DNA of 64,000 nucleotides from Mogibacterium sp. (lineage in GTDB: Bacteria > Bacillota > Clostridia > Peptostreptococcales > Anaerovoracaceae). Below are positions 8,172-16,565 of the stretch, in pieces. The stretch covers positions 1 to 64,000 of the forward strand of contig JAFRGC010000016.1 in assembly GCA_017434025.1 (NCBI GenBank). The letters run 5' to 3'. The notes beneath the pieces were generated by a model, which made no database searches, was not told where the DNA came from, and worked only from the letters and a program-made list of their open reading frames with translations. Made by a program: the position numbers and the translations under genes. Every line of letters starts with the position of its first letter. Position 1 is the stretch's first letter.

Positions 8172-9416
8172 TTATCTGTCTCTTGTAGGCTCTCCGAAGT
8201 TCAGGAATCCCTGGAGATATACGAGGTAGTTGTCGAATGTTGCGTGAGTATCAGGATCCTCGTAAGGAACGAGTGAAACATCGGTGTTGCAGTAATCTGC
8301 AAGCAGATCCTGGATAGTCTGTTTATCGCACTTGCCAACTTCGCCGTTCATCCAGAGGAATGCGTACTCTGTAGTAGCTACAGTGTTAGCGATGGAAGCC
8401 GGTACGCTCCATGTTGAGAAGTGTCCGCTGAGTCCATCCTCTTCAAGCTTGGTGTTGATAGCATCGATAGTTGTCTGGAGACCGTTTACAAGATCCTCAG
8501 GGCTCTCGATACCAAGAGCACTCGGGAATCCATGATATGGGCTCGGGCAGCATGGGAGTGCATAGTATGCACCGCTGTCATGAACAGCCTCGATCAGAGG
8601 AACCTGCATAGCGCAGTTTGTTGAGAAGAAGCATGTATCCTGTCCATATTTCTCAACCATCTTAGGAACGTCCTCGAGGATGAACATCTGAGCTCCGGAT
8701 ACACCTGCGTCAGAAGTTGGGTCCGGTGCAGTAGCATCAACGAACTCGATTCCGAGCTCTTCGCACTTAGCCTTGATCAGGTCACGGCATCCGGCAAGAG
8801 GAGCCTGTGCCATATGACGTGGGAAGCTGTAGTGAACGAATGTCTTGCAGCCCATGTCATAAGCCTGCTGAGCGATAGCAGTACCCTTGTTGATCTCATC
8901 GATGGAGATGATGATGTCAGCACGCTTTACGATATCGTCAGCGTTCTCCTGCGGTGTGCAGTAAACGATCAGCAGATCATCCTTCTCTCTTGTCTCGAGA
9001 ACCTTGTCGATCGAAGCGTTGGATCCCGGGCAAGCCTGGTTGATGATGATTGCCTTGTACTCAGGGTCAGCACCGTATTTGCTTACAACAGCTACGAACT
9101 GCTCCTGCTCTGTCATGAAGTTATCCGGCATTACGTCGTGAGTGATACGATCAGCGCCGTACTTGTCTACCATGAAGTCAGCGGAACGGAACTCTTCTTC
9201 GTTCTGCGAAAGAGTGTTAGTGATGATAGCGATCTTGCCCTCACTAGCGTCTCTTGCAGCAACTACTCTCTGCTCGAGTTCACTGAGTTCAACTGTTGCT
9301 TCCGGCTCTGCGGACTCTTCAGCTGCTGGTTCCTCGCTCTTGCCGCATGCTGCCATCATAGAAACGACCATCAGCATGACTACAAGAAGGCTGAGAATTT
9401 TCTTGAATTTCTCCAT
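8172..9416 (-). CDS. DUF3798 lipoprotein, putative substrate-binding protein of the ABC importer
   Basis: The 414-residue product starts with a lipoprotein signal peptide: positive n-region, hydrophobic core and lipobox MAAC with Cys24. A short Glu/Ala-rich linker follows, then a periplasmic-binding-protein-like domain (IAIITNTLSQNEEEFRSAD onward) that I recognise as DUF3798. Its place as first gene before an RbsA/RbsC/RbsC set strongly suggests that it is the ligand receptor. The ligand is unknown. The mature domain is rich in Cys (for example ACPGSN, STNCAMQ, ALPCCPSP), unusual for such receptors. GGAGGAAG precedes the ATG. Confidence 0.85.
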   Translation of the reverse strand: MEKFKKILSLLVVMLMVVSMMAACGKSEEPAAEESAEPEATVELSELEQRVVAARDASEGKIAIITNTLSQNEEEFRSADFMVDKYGADRITHDVMPDNFMTEQEQFVAVVSKYGADPEYKAIIINQACPGSNASIDKVLETREKDDLLIVYCTPQENADDIVKRADIIISIDEINKGTAIAQQAYDMGCKTFVHYSFPRHMAQAPLAGCRDLIKAKCEELGIEFVDATAPDPTSDAGVSGAQMFILEDVPKMVEKYGQDTCFFSTNCAMQVPLIEAVHDSGAYYALPCCPSPYHGFPSALGIESPEDLVNGLQTTIDAINTKLEEDGLSGHFSTWSVPASIANTVATTEYAFLWMNGEVGKCDKQTIQDLLADYCNTDVSLVPYEDPDTHATFDNYLVYLQGFLNFGEPTRDR

Positions 9417-9441
9417 AATTATACTTCCTCCTTAAGAATAT

Positions 9442-9500
9442 GTGGACATAGTCCACTAGCCTATATGAAATAGCAAATACAGATTAGCACATTTATTATA
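9442..9500 (-). promoter_or_regulatory. putative promoter and leader hairpin of the DUF3798 operon
   Basis: A TATAAT box (complement of 9495-9500) without a recognisable -35 lies 79 bases upstream of the lipoprotein ATG. A short perfect hairpin, GTGGAC-TAT-GTCCAC (9442-9456), follows in the leader close to the ribosome-binding site. Confidence 0.4.
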
Positions 9501-9548
9501 GTAAATCAAATATTTATAAATGGGTATTATTCATCAAACAAATACATA

Positions 9549-10976
9549 TCAAGCGTATCCGACTGCCAGTCCCAGGAGCAGGATCGCTGAAGTGAGCACC
9601 AGATTGATGAGCTGGAATCTCCAGGAATATCTGAACCAGTCTCCGTAACTGACATCAGACAGCCCGAGTGTGATCAGCAACCCTGCATTCGTCGGATAGA
9701 TCACATTGCTGAAACCGTCTCCGAATGCGAAAGCGATGATCGCGAGCTGTGTACTGATCCCGAAGAGCTGCGCAAGCGGCGCGATGATCGGGATCAGGAG
9801 GAATGCTTTGGCAGAACCTGATGAGATGAAGAAGTTCATGACCAGGCATATGAGATATATGAACAGGATCACCCCTGCTTTCGGCATGTTGCCTGCCATG
9901 AGCTCGGCGGTGTGCAGCAGCGTATCGAGGATCTTCGACTCGACCATGGTGAATTTGATAGATGATGCCATTAGGATCATAAGAACTGACGGTGAAATAG
10001 CGATGATCCCTCCGATAAAGGTCCTGCCGAGTTCTTTCACCGACATGCCGGATACCAGAACCGACGAGATCCCGGCGACAAGGAACATGAGCGCTACGAT
10101 TATCATCGTGTAATCCTGCAGAACTCTTATGAAGCTGGAGCTCAGGACGATCACGATACCTGCTGTCAGGATCACTGCAAACAGCTTGAGTCCTCTGTCC
10201 ATACGTTCATCCTGCACGTATTCGACCGCAATGCCTGTTTCATCTGCCGGCCGCTCTACTTTGCGTGCATGTCTTCTGATGAACCACAGCAGTACCGCGT
10301 AGATAAGGATAAAAGAAACGATCCTCAGCCACATTCCGCTGAACATCGGTAGCCCAGCGAGACCCTGCGCGACTCCGATCGTGAATGGATTTGCAATTCC
10401 TGCAGCAAATCCGCATCCCGTCGCAAGAAGTGAGATCGCGACACCGGTAACAGCATCCCATCCCAACGCGATCGCAAGAGCAACGACGATCGGTGCCATT
10501 GGAATGACTTCCTCGAACGAGCCCACCAGAGATCCCATTCCCATGAAGAACAGGATGAGAATTGACATGAGTCTGTACTTGACATGCCCGTATCTGTCCA
10601 CGATCTTGCCGAGCATGTAATTCATAAGGCCTCCTGCTGTCAGCGAATTGAAAACTCCGCCGATCACGAGCAGGAATATCAGGACGGCAATGATCGTCCC
10701 GGATCCTTCTGCGCCGAGAACGAGGAACGGTGACAGCAGCCATTTCCAGAATGGAATACCGCCGTCGACATATCTGAATCCGCCTGCCGGATCGATCACA
10801 GTATGTCCTGCTGCATCCACAGTCCGCGCATACTCGCCTCCCGGCACGAATAGAGTCAGCACATATGTTGCGACCATCAGCAGGAAGATAATGCCGATTG
10901 CTATAATGAAAGACCGAACACCGATATTGATGCCCTGACTTTGCTTCTTATCATTATTCTGACTGCTCCCGGACAT
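9549..10976 (-). CDS. YfcC-family membrane transporter
   Basis: This polytopic protein of 475 residues has about twelve membrane segments and a VPGGEYAR motif after the first helix. SFEEVIPMAPIVVALA and ATGCGFAAGIANPFTIGVAQ follow, which I recognise from the YfcC/Dcu-like family in the ion-transporter superfamily. Members are annotated as C4-dicarboxylate or basic amino-acid exchangers, but few are tested. The start at 10976 follows AAAGGGGGAG; an upstream ATG would include that site in the coding sequence. It is 35 bases behind an M20 peptidase in the same operon, so an amino-acid or peptide substrate is plausible. Confidence 0.82.
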   Translation of the reverse strand: MSGSSQNNDKKQSQGINIGVRSFIIAIGIIFLLMVATYVLTLFVPGGEYARTVDAAGHTVIDPAGGFRYVDGGIPFWKWLLSPFLVLGAEGSGTIIAVLIFLLVIGGVFNSLTAGGLMNYMLGKIVDRYGHVKYRLMSILILFFMGMGSLVGSFEEVIPMAPIVVALAIALGWDAVTGVAISLLATGCGFAAGIANPFTIGVAQGLAGLPMFSGMWLRIVSFILIYAVLLWFIRRHARKVERPADETGIAVEYVQDERMDRGLKLFAVILTAGIVIVLSSSFIRVLQDYTMIIVALMFLVAGISSVLVSGMSVKELGRTFIGGIIAISPSVLMILMASSIKFTMVESKILDTLLHTAELMAGNMPKAGVILFIYLICLVMNFFISSGSAKAFLLIPIIAPLAQLFGISTQLAIIAFAFGDGFSNVIYPTNAGLLITLGLSDVSYGDWFRYSWRFQLINLVLTSAILLLGLAVGYA

Positions 10977-11011
10977 GTAGCGTGTCTCCCCCTTTCTGAT
11001 CATTCAGCAGA

Positions 11012-12334
11012 TCATACATGCTGCATCATATATTTATAGTATTCAACTGCCGGTACCAGAGTTGATAGATCAACAGATTCGTTGATGCCATGGATCGTAT
11101 CCATCTGTTCTGCGTCGATCGTAAACGGAAGGAATCTGATGCACTGATCGCAGACTCTTGCAAAGTACCTTGAATCAGAACCGCCTGTCATCAGATATGG
11201 GCAGCATGCATCAACGCCCGGTATCGTTGCTGCAACAGCTTCTTCAACAAGCTTGAATGCTTTTCCGGTGTAATCAGCCATCCCGGACTCGACACTGGAT
11301 TCAAATACTTCTGTTTCAAGACCAAATTTCTCTGCGACTTTGGTGATCGCTTTGATCGAATCCTCCATACCCTGATGATGCGAACATCTCATATCACCAA
11401 CAACCCACGCCTCTCTCGGAATGACATTCACAGCAGTTCCGCCGCCGATCTGAGTGAACGCGATCGTTGTGGATACCATTGATCTGGTCGTCGGTCCCAG
11501 CTTAGACAGAAGTATACCCACAGGGCCTTTCAGTTTATCAGCTTTCTCTGTCAGTTTCCCGGTCTTGCCCATATACGGGGCCATCCTTACGAGCATCTCG
11601 GCTACTGCCGGAGCCAGTCTGATATCGAATACCTGATGGCTGTCCACATATGCCATAAACTTGCCAAGCCTTACAAGCGGTGTATTCTTTCCAGGTGTGG
11701 ACGCATGTCCTCCCTCTGACCTTGCGATGAATCTGAGATTAGCGACACTCTTCTCACCTACGCCTATCATCGCAAAAGTGCCTCTGGCACCAGCCATAGG
11801 TTCACGAACGATATCTCCGCCTTCATCGAATACCATTTCAAAACGTATTCCGTTATCGCGCAGCCATGAGGATATCTCATCAGCTCCCGCACCCATTGTT
11901 TCTTCGTTGCAGGCGGTCTCCAAGTAGAGGTCCCTCGAAGGAACAAATCCGGCTTCAGCAAGTTCATCTGCAGCCTGAAACATTGCCCACAGACCGCCTT
12001 TATCATCGAGAGTTCCACGGCCCCAGATCCTGCCTTCGTCGATTTCTGCACTGAACGGAGGATACTTCCATCCTTCCGGAGCAGCCGGAACTACATCATG
12101 ATGGTTCATGAACAGTACAGGAAGCTGTGAACTGTCGGAGCCTTTCCATCTAAGCAGGAGCGAACCGTTGAATTCCTTGAGTTTGCATACACCTTTGATA
12201 TGCGGGAACATCTCCCACAGAAGTTCATGGAATCGATCGAAATTTTCTTTCGGACTCCCGCACTTTGCGTCGGACACAGTTTCGATTCTTATCATTTTCT
12301 GCAGGTTCTCGATATATTTCTGCTGTCTGTCCAT
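11012..12334 (-). CDS. M20 family metallopeptidase (carboxypeptidase/dipeptidase type)
   Basis: The 440-residue protein has the complete M20 metal set: His and Asp in NHHDVVPA and GRGTLDDKGG, Glu-Glu in NEETMGAG and a C-terminal His in IHGINE. A GGSDSRYF motif precedes the last ligand. A dimerisation domain is inserted between the halves. There is no signal peptide. It resembles ArgE/DapE/carboxypeptidase-S-like clostridial enzymes acting on N-acyl amino acids or dipeptides. It is co-directional with, and 35 bases before, the YfcC transporter. Confidence 0.88.
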   Translation of the reverse strand: MDRQQKYIENLQKMIRIETVSDAKCGSPKENFDRFHELLWEMFPHIKGVCKLKEFNGSLLLRWKGSDSSQLPVLFMNHHDVVPAAPEGWKYPPFSAEIDEGRIWGRGTLDDKGGLWAMFQAADELAEAGFVPSRDLYLETACNEETMGAGADEISSWLRDNGIRFEMVFDEGGDIVREPMAGARGTFAMIGVGEKSVANLRFIARSEGGHASTPGKNTPLVRLGKFMAYVDSHQVFDIRLAPAVAEMLVRMAPYMGKTGKLTEKADKLKGPVGILLSKLGPTTRSMVSTTIAFTQIGGGTAVNVIPREAWVVGDMRCSHHQGMEDSIKAITKVAEKFGLETEVFESSVESGMADYTGKAFKLVEEAVAATIPGVDACCPYLMTGGSDSRYFARVCDQCIRFLPFTIDAEQMDTIHGINESVDLSTLVPAVEYYKYMMQHV

Positions 12335-12382
12335 TCTCCCACCTCTTCTATATGTACTTGATGATAAAACTATGATGGATAT

Positions 12383-12919
12383 CTACCAGGTAACGGCCAG
12401 GTCGAGCTGATAAGGATTCTTCTTCGCGAAGCCTCCTGTGTCGCACACGATACCTTTGCCAAGCGACGTCTCCACGATCGTTCCTCTCGGGCGCAGGTTG
12501 AAATTTGCCGCGACCATGATATAGTCGCCGAGCATTTTGCACCCGTCTTCACGGACCCAGTATTCATCGGTGTAGCCCATACTCCTCATAATATTCACCA
12601 CACCACTCATATTCAGGTTGTAATAAGTCTCTTTGCCGGAAGGTCCATATACAACACCGCGTCCTTTCGACAGATAAGGTCCTTTCCAGCGGTTCTCTTC
12701 TTCGATCCTTCGCTGCTCCTCTTCGTAGGCTTCCACACCCTTGCTGACCATAGGTGCAGGATCAAGTGTGTTCTCTACGAGAGCTACTGTCATCGCATCG
12801 GTTCGCCTGTCGATACGATTTACCATAGAAATATCAAAAATGCCTGCGCAGCAATAAAACACCGCGAGGCATTCGATACAGATCAGTAATTTGATTATCT
12901 CTCTAGTCGATTTCTTCAT
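12383..12919 (-). CDS. membrane-anchored protein with a degenerate 3D-like (double-psi beta-barrel) domain
   Basis: This 178-residue product has one N-terminal membrane helix (about residues 7-28) and a charged linker. Its C-terminal domain contains GTIVETSLGKGIVCDTGGF and ends LDLAVTW. That pattern resembles the 3D domain of cell-wall lytic proteins (GT-x-GYG-DTGG-ID). Two of the three family aspartates are matched, while the first is replaced (VAANF). An outside location facing the wall is likely. The start at 12919 overlaps the end region of the upstream membrane protein. No specific function is assigned. Confidence 0.6.
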   Translation of the reverse strand: MKKSTREIIKLLICIECLAVFYCCAGIFDISMVNRIDRRTDAMTVALVENTLDPAPMVSKGVEAYEEEQRRIEEENRWKGPYLSKGRGVVYGPSGKETYYNLNMSGVVNIMRSMGYTDEYWVREDGCKMLGDYIMVAANFNLRPRGTIVETSLGKGIVCDTGGFAKKNPYQLDLAVTW

Positions 12920-12929
12920 GATCAGCCGA

Positions 12930-14051
12930 TCAGTCCCAGTACCAGAACAGTATGGAGACATCATTGATTGTCACATCCCCAACGCCCAGCGCTTCCTCAG
13001 GGACAGCATCCGATCCTTCCTCCCACTTCTCTATCGGGCAAACCATCAGTCCTGTCAACTCGCAATCGCCGGAATCCGGATCGTCTCCCGAATATCTGAA
13101 CGCGAACACATACTCATTATCGTAGTCATTCAGATAAACATCGTAGCGGACAACCGCATTGTTATCACTGACACCTTCAAACATCGGATACCATTCCATT
13201 TCATCAGCATCAGCTAATGCTGCTATCGCTTCAGCATCACCGTCACCGATCTCGCTGATCCATCCGGTATTGCCTATCGACAGTTCTTCAATATAGCCTC
13301 CTGACATCGATGTCAGTGCAGACTCTTCGTCATAATCCCCATTGTCAGCAATATACTCCGGACCGTCATCAATATACGGAGAGTTATCAGAGAAATCGTT
13401 GATCAACATAGCAGCAATGCTGCAGATAAAGCTTATGGCGAAACACATTATGATGATTGCTGCAACAACCCCTGCCGGTTTTCGCTGACCAGGAATTCTC
13501 CCGGCAGTCGGTTTCTGACCATTCAGCATCGGTTTGAGAACTGTAGATTTCAGCTTCTCATAATCATCTGACATCTTCTTCTCATAGGATCTCGATGAAG
13601 ATGTGGATCTGGCGGTTGATGATGCCTCACGAACTGTACCGGCATTGCCGGAACTGATTTCATAGGAAGTGACCATATCATCGGACGGATACACCGAGAA
13701 TGTCTGGTTCCTAGTATATGCAGCATATTTCTGTTCTGCAGAAGGTTCTGAACTGCGTCTGACAGCAGCGGTTATGAGATCAGCGATAATGACAACAGTT
13801 GTAATGACCGCAAATGATATGAGAAATGCAGAGATATTCGCCTGTTCACCGTCAGTCCACGGGAATGGGAATCCTCTTCTGCCGTCATAAGAGAAAAGCA
13901 GGCCGCCAAAAGTCAGCAGAAGCGATGTGATGATATCCCGGTCGATGAAAGCCAGGATCTTCTCATCAGCATTTCCTGTCGAATAGCGTCTTCCCTTATA
14001 TTTCGGCATTTTGTACTTAGCGGTATGGTATTTATCAGTCTTATTTTGCAT
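12930..14051 (-). CDS. uncharacterised membrane protein with acidic extracytoplasmic domain
   Basis: The 373-residue protein has two membrane helices near the N terminus and a Ser-rich, positively charged cytoplasmic linker. A third helix (VVAAIIIMCFAISFICSIAAMLI) follows, then an acidic C-terminal domain of about 150 residues rich in Asp and Glu (for example DDGPEYIADNGDYDEE). I do not recognise a family for the C-terminal domain. The start at 14051 is chosen because sequence upstream is AT-rich and non-coding in character; the ribosome site is poor. Its stop overlaps the region just before the 3D-like gene, so the two form a pair. Confidence 0.55.
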   Translation of the reverse strand: MQNKTDKYHTAKYKMPKYKGRRYSTGNADEKILAFIDRDIITSLLLTFGGLLFSYDGRRGFPFPWTDGEQANISAFLISFAVITTVVIIADLITAAVRRSSEPSAEQKYAAYTRNQTFSVYPSDDMVTSYEISSGNAGTVREASSTARSTSSSRSYEKKMSDDYEKLKSTVLKPMLNGQKPTAGRIPGQRKPAGVVAAIIIMCFAISFICSIAAMLINDFSDNSPYIDDGPEYIADNGDYDEESALTSMSGGYIEELSIGNTGWISEIGDGDAEAIAALADADEMEWYPMFEGVSDNNAVVRYDVYLNDYDNEYVFAFRYSGDDPDSGDCELTGLMVCPIEKWEEGSDAVPEEALGVGDVTINDVSILFWYWD

Positions 14052-14124
14052 AGTTAACGAATAAAAATTATTGCACCAATTCACTCTCTGGATATTTATT
14101 ATAGCACAGATAAGCATGCTGCGC

Positions 14125-14163
14125 TCAATAAAAGAAAGTCTGCCGCAAAACACGACAGACCTT
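14125..14163 (-). terminator. rho-independent terminator
   Basis: An 11-pair stem (14135-14145 with 14153-14163; two mismatched or G-T pairs) is followed on the minus strand by TTCTTTTATTG. It lies 16 bases after the stop of the LVIVD protein gene and closes that operon. Confidence 0.75.
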
Positions 14164-14179
14164 CTGATTCCTATAATTA

Positions 14180-15571
14180 TTAATCTTCGTATGTCTTGCG
14201 GAGGATGTAGAATCCATCGCTGTTAGCGTCAATGATGATATTGCCTCTGTCATCGACTACTACGTCCTCTGTCATTGCCATCATCGGTCCAGGGAACGGG
14301 AAGCACTTCTTCGTAGGATTTGGAGGAATGAAGTATGCCTTTTCCTTGATATAGAAAGGATCAGATACGTCATACACTCTGAGTCCTGCAGCAAAGTAAC
14401 AATCATAGACCACATCTGTTCTCTGCTCGAGCCATGGCTTGTTGCTCATCGGTTCATGAACATTGTGAGGTCCGAACGGTCCGCCCTTAGAACCTTCCGC
14501 CAGGCAGTAAACATTGAAGTTCGGTGCCGGGAAGCCTTCCGGTACTTCCGGATACGGGAATTCAGCGATCAGCACAGGGTTAGTCGGATCGCTTACATCG
14601 ACCATGTGCAGGTTGTTCATTGCCTGAGCCTGCTTGACTACTCCGTCTTTGATGAAGCCGAATCTCTCACCTTCATTCGTTACTACGACCAGATCTCTTC
14701 CGACAAGCGGAAGTGCAGTATGTGTTCTTGCGCCGGCAAGTCTGCTGGAGAATGCAGGCATGAACTTCAGGTTGCCGAGTGCCTTAGGATGCTTGATGTC
14801 AGAGATATCGAGAACATACAGACCGTCACCGCAGTAACCGCAGTATACCTTGTCACCTACTACGAACGGAGGGCCGTGCAGCCAGCCTTTGTCCATGAAG
14901 TCAGGATTGTGAGGAGCTGAGTGATCCACTTCTCTTCCCGGTACTCCGTAGATGTACTGGTGAGGAGCCCACCAGCGTCCGACTTCAACAGGATTCGTCG
15001 GATCAGCGATACTGACGATCCTGTAGATCAGTCCTTCGAATTCATCAGCTTCCGATGACAGATGTACATAATCTCCGCCATTATACATGAATCTGTGTAC
15101 ACCCATCGAATAAGGAACTCCGCAGTCCCAATATCCGAGATACTCAGGATTCTCAGGATCATTCTTCAGATCATAGATCATGATGCCCTGCAGGCTCTTC
15201 ATCTTATCCCTGTCACCGACAAGAACAGACGGGCCGGATCCCGATGTAAGAGCGAATATCAGTTTGTCATCTGCGATCTGAAGCTTAGGAATCGATGTAG
15301 TTGGATATTCGTCGATATCGAATGGACGCCACTTCTTGATAAACACAGGGTTTCTCGGATCTGTGACATCACTGATCATGATGCCGACGCCATCCGGTCC
15401 CGCTGCAAAGCATGCGCCATAGAGCAGATATCTGCCTGCCTCAGTGCGGTAAAGTCCCATCTGGAACATGCCGCATGTGCCGTCCATGTCGCAATACGAA
15501 AGGACTTCCAGGTTCTTGATGTAACCGTCGTTGCCCTCGCCTTTCGAATAGAAATATTTGCCTTTGCCCAT
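14180..15571 (-). CDS. LVIVD-repeat beta-propeller protein
   Basis: The 463-residue protein has six recognisable LVIVD-type blades built on a D-V/I-S/T-D-P core followed by a W/F-ended strand: ISDVTDPRNP, IYDLKNDPENP, IVSIADPTNP, VLDISDIKHP, MVDVSDPTNP and VYDVSDPFYI. A six-bladed propeller is likely. No signal peptide is visible, unlike many surface LVIVD proteins. His and Cys residues are frequent between blades (HSAPHNP, CGYCGDG, FGPHNVHEP), so cofactor or metal binding is possible. AGGAG precedes the ATG. It is translated 15 bases after the EthD-like gene and is probably co-transcribed with it. Confidence 0.75.
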   Translation of the reverse strand: MGKGKYFYSKGEGNDGYIKNLEVLSYCDMDGTCGMFQMGLYRTEAGRYLLYGACFAAGPDGVGIMISDVTDPRNPVFIKKWRPFDIDEYPTTSIPKLQIADDKLIFALTSGSGPSVLVGDRDKMKSLQGIMIYDLKNDPENPEYLGYWDCGVPYSMGVHRFMYNGGDYVHLSSEADEFEGLIYRIVSIADPTNPVEVGRWWAPHQYIYGVPGREVDHSAPHNPDFMDKGWLHGPPFVVGDKVYCGYCGDGLYVLDISDIKHPKALGNLKFMPAFSSRLAGARTHTALPLVGRDLVVVTNEGERFGFIKDGVVKQAQAMNNLHMVDVSDPTNPVLIAEFPYPEVPEGFPAPNFNVYCLAEGSKGGPFGPHNVHEPMSNKPWLEQRTDVVYDCYFAAGLRVYDVSDPFYIKEKAYFIPPNPTKKCFPFPGPMMAMTEDVVVDDRGNIIIDANSDGFYILRKTYED

Positions 15572-15586
15572 ATTGGTCTCCTGTTC

Positions 15587-16462
15587 TTATCTCATCGTGA
15601 TATATCCACGATACTGTGTGAGATTGTCTGATCTTGCGTAATCTGAGAGGAAGATACCGCTGATTCCATAAGACTTCTTGAGATACGGGAAATCTTCTGT
15701 CTCTGCCCATGCAGGCTTAGCGCACTTCTTAGCTGCTGCTGCAGCCGCATCGCACCATGCCGACTGGCACTCGAACCACATCTCTACGATACGGTCGAAG
15801 TCACAGTTGTTGACTTCCTTCTTGATCTTGCTGGATACGCAGCGTGTGCATCCATCATGAGAAGTCCATGCAGGGATGAATTCTTCTTTGAGCCACTTAT
15901 CGCCTTCTTCAGCGCTGACGCCTTCCGGATACTTGACCATGAACATCCATCTGTAGTTAGGTCCGTCTTCTACTGTACGGCCTTCACCCTTGAAGTCTTC
16001 TTCCCACCATACAGGTACAAATGCGAAGATGAAAGGAACTGTTCCTGCAGCTTCATCACCCTTGGTTGCTCTCGCATCGTCACCTTCAAGATTGATCTCT
16101 TCGGCCTTATCGATGCCATGAGAATGACCCATATCAGGGATATTGTTCTGCCAAACGAGTACATCAGTCGGGAAATACTCAGTCAGAACCTTGTGGTGAT
16201 CTTTCGCAAATCCGATATCATTAGGATTTGCAAGCCAGTAATGCTCGGTCATCTGCATTCTTACGGTTCCGAATCTTGCTCCGCCCGGAGGAGTCGGGAG
16301 TGCAGGATAGAATGCATACTTGCTTACATAAGGTCCGAACTGTGAGATGCTGTCTGGAACATGATATCTGTACAGCCAGTTCTCAAGCTTGATTCTGTAA
16401 TCCTCATGTGCGAGGTCTACAAGAATGATACTTCTTACCGGATAGAAATCAGGTCTGTTCAT
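15587..16462 (-). CDS. duplicated dimeric alpha/beta-barrel (EthD-like) protein
   Basis: This 291-residue protein appears to hold two ferredoxin-like dimeric alpha/beta-barrel modules. The first is at about 10-140 (SIILVDLAHED, ENWLYRYHVPD). The second is at about 155-285 (FMVKYPEGVSAEEGDKWLKEEFIPAWT). That layout resembles EthD and monooxygenase-like barrels, which degrade or carry aromatic or haem-like ligands in other organisms. The second half carries a CTRC pair and an Ala-rich helix. Family placement rests on pattern only. A strong AAAGGAG precedes the start, and the LVIVD gene follows directly. Confidence 0.55.
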   Translation of the reverse strand: MNRPDFYPVRSIILVDLAHEDYRIKLENWLYRYHVPDSISQFGPYVSKYAFYPALPTPPGGARFGTVRMQMTEHYWLANPNDIGFAKDHHKVLTEYFPTDVLVWQNNIPDMGHSHGIDKAEEINLEGDDARATKGDEAAGTVPFIFAFVPVWWEEDFKGEGRTVEDGPNYRWMFMVKYPEGVSAEEGDKWLKEEFIPAWTSHDGCTRCVSSKIKKEVNNCDFDRIVEMWFECQSAWCDAAAAAAKKCAKPAWAETEDFPYLKKSYGISGIFLSDYARSDNLTQYRGYITMR

Positions 16463-16510
16463 TGAGTTATTCTCCTTTCATTATCAAGGATCTTCAGGAT
16501 CCTGTCTGAT

Positions 16511-16548
16511 GGTATAAAAGCAGGCAGGGAAATATTATCCCCTGCCTG
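16511..16548 (-). terminator. intercistronic terminator/attenuator
   Basis: A 9-bp stem CAGGCAGGG/CCCTGCCTG with a 10-base AT-rich loop is followed by CTTTTATA on the minus strand. It separates the flavoprotein gene from the EthD-like gene and would lower expression of the downstream pair or end a separate transcript. Confidence 0.8.
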
Positions 16549-16565
16549 TCTCTATCAGTTAAATA

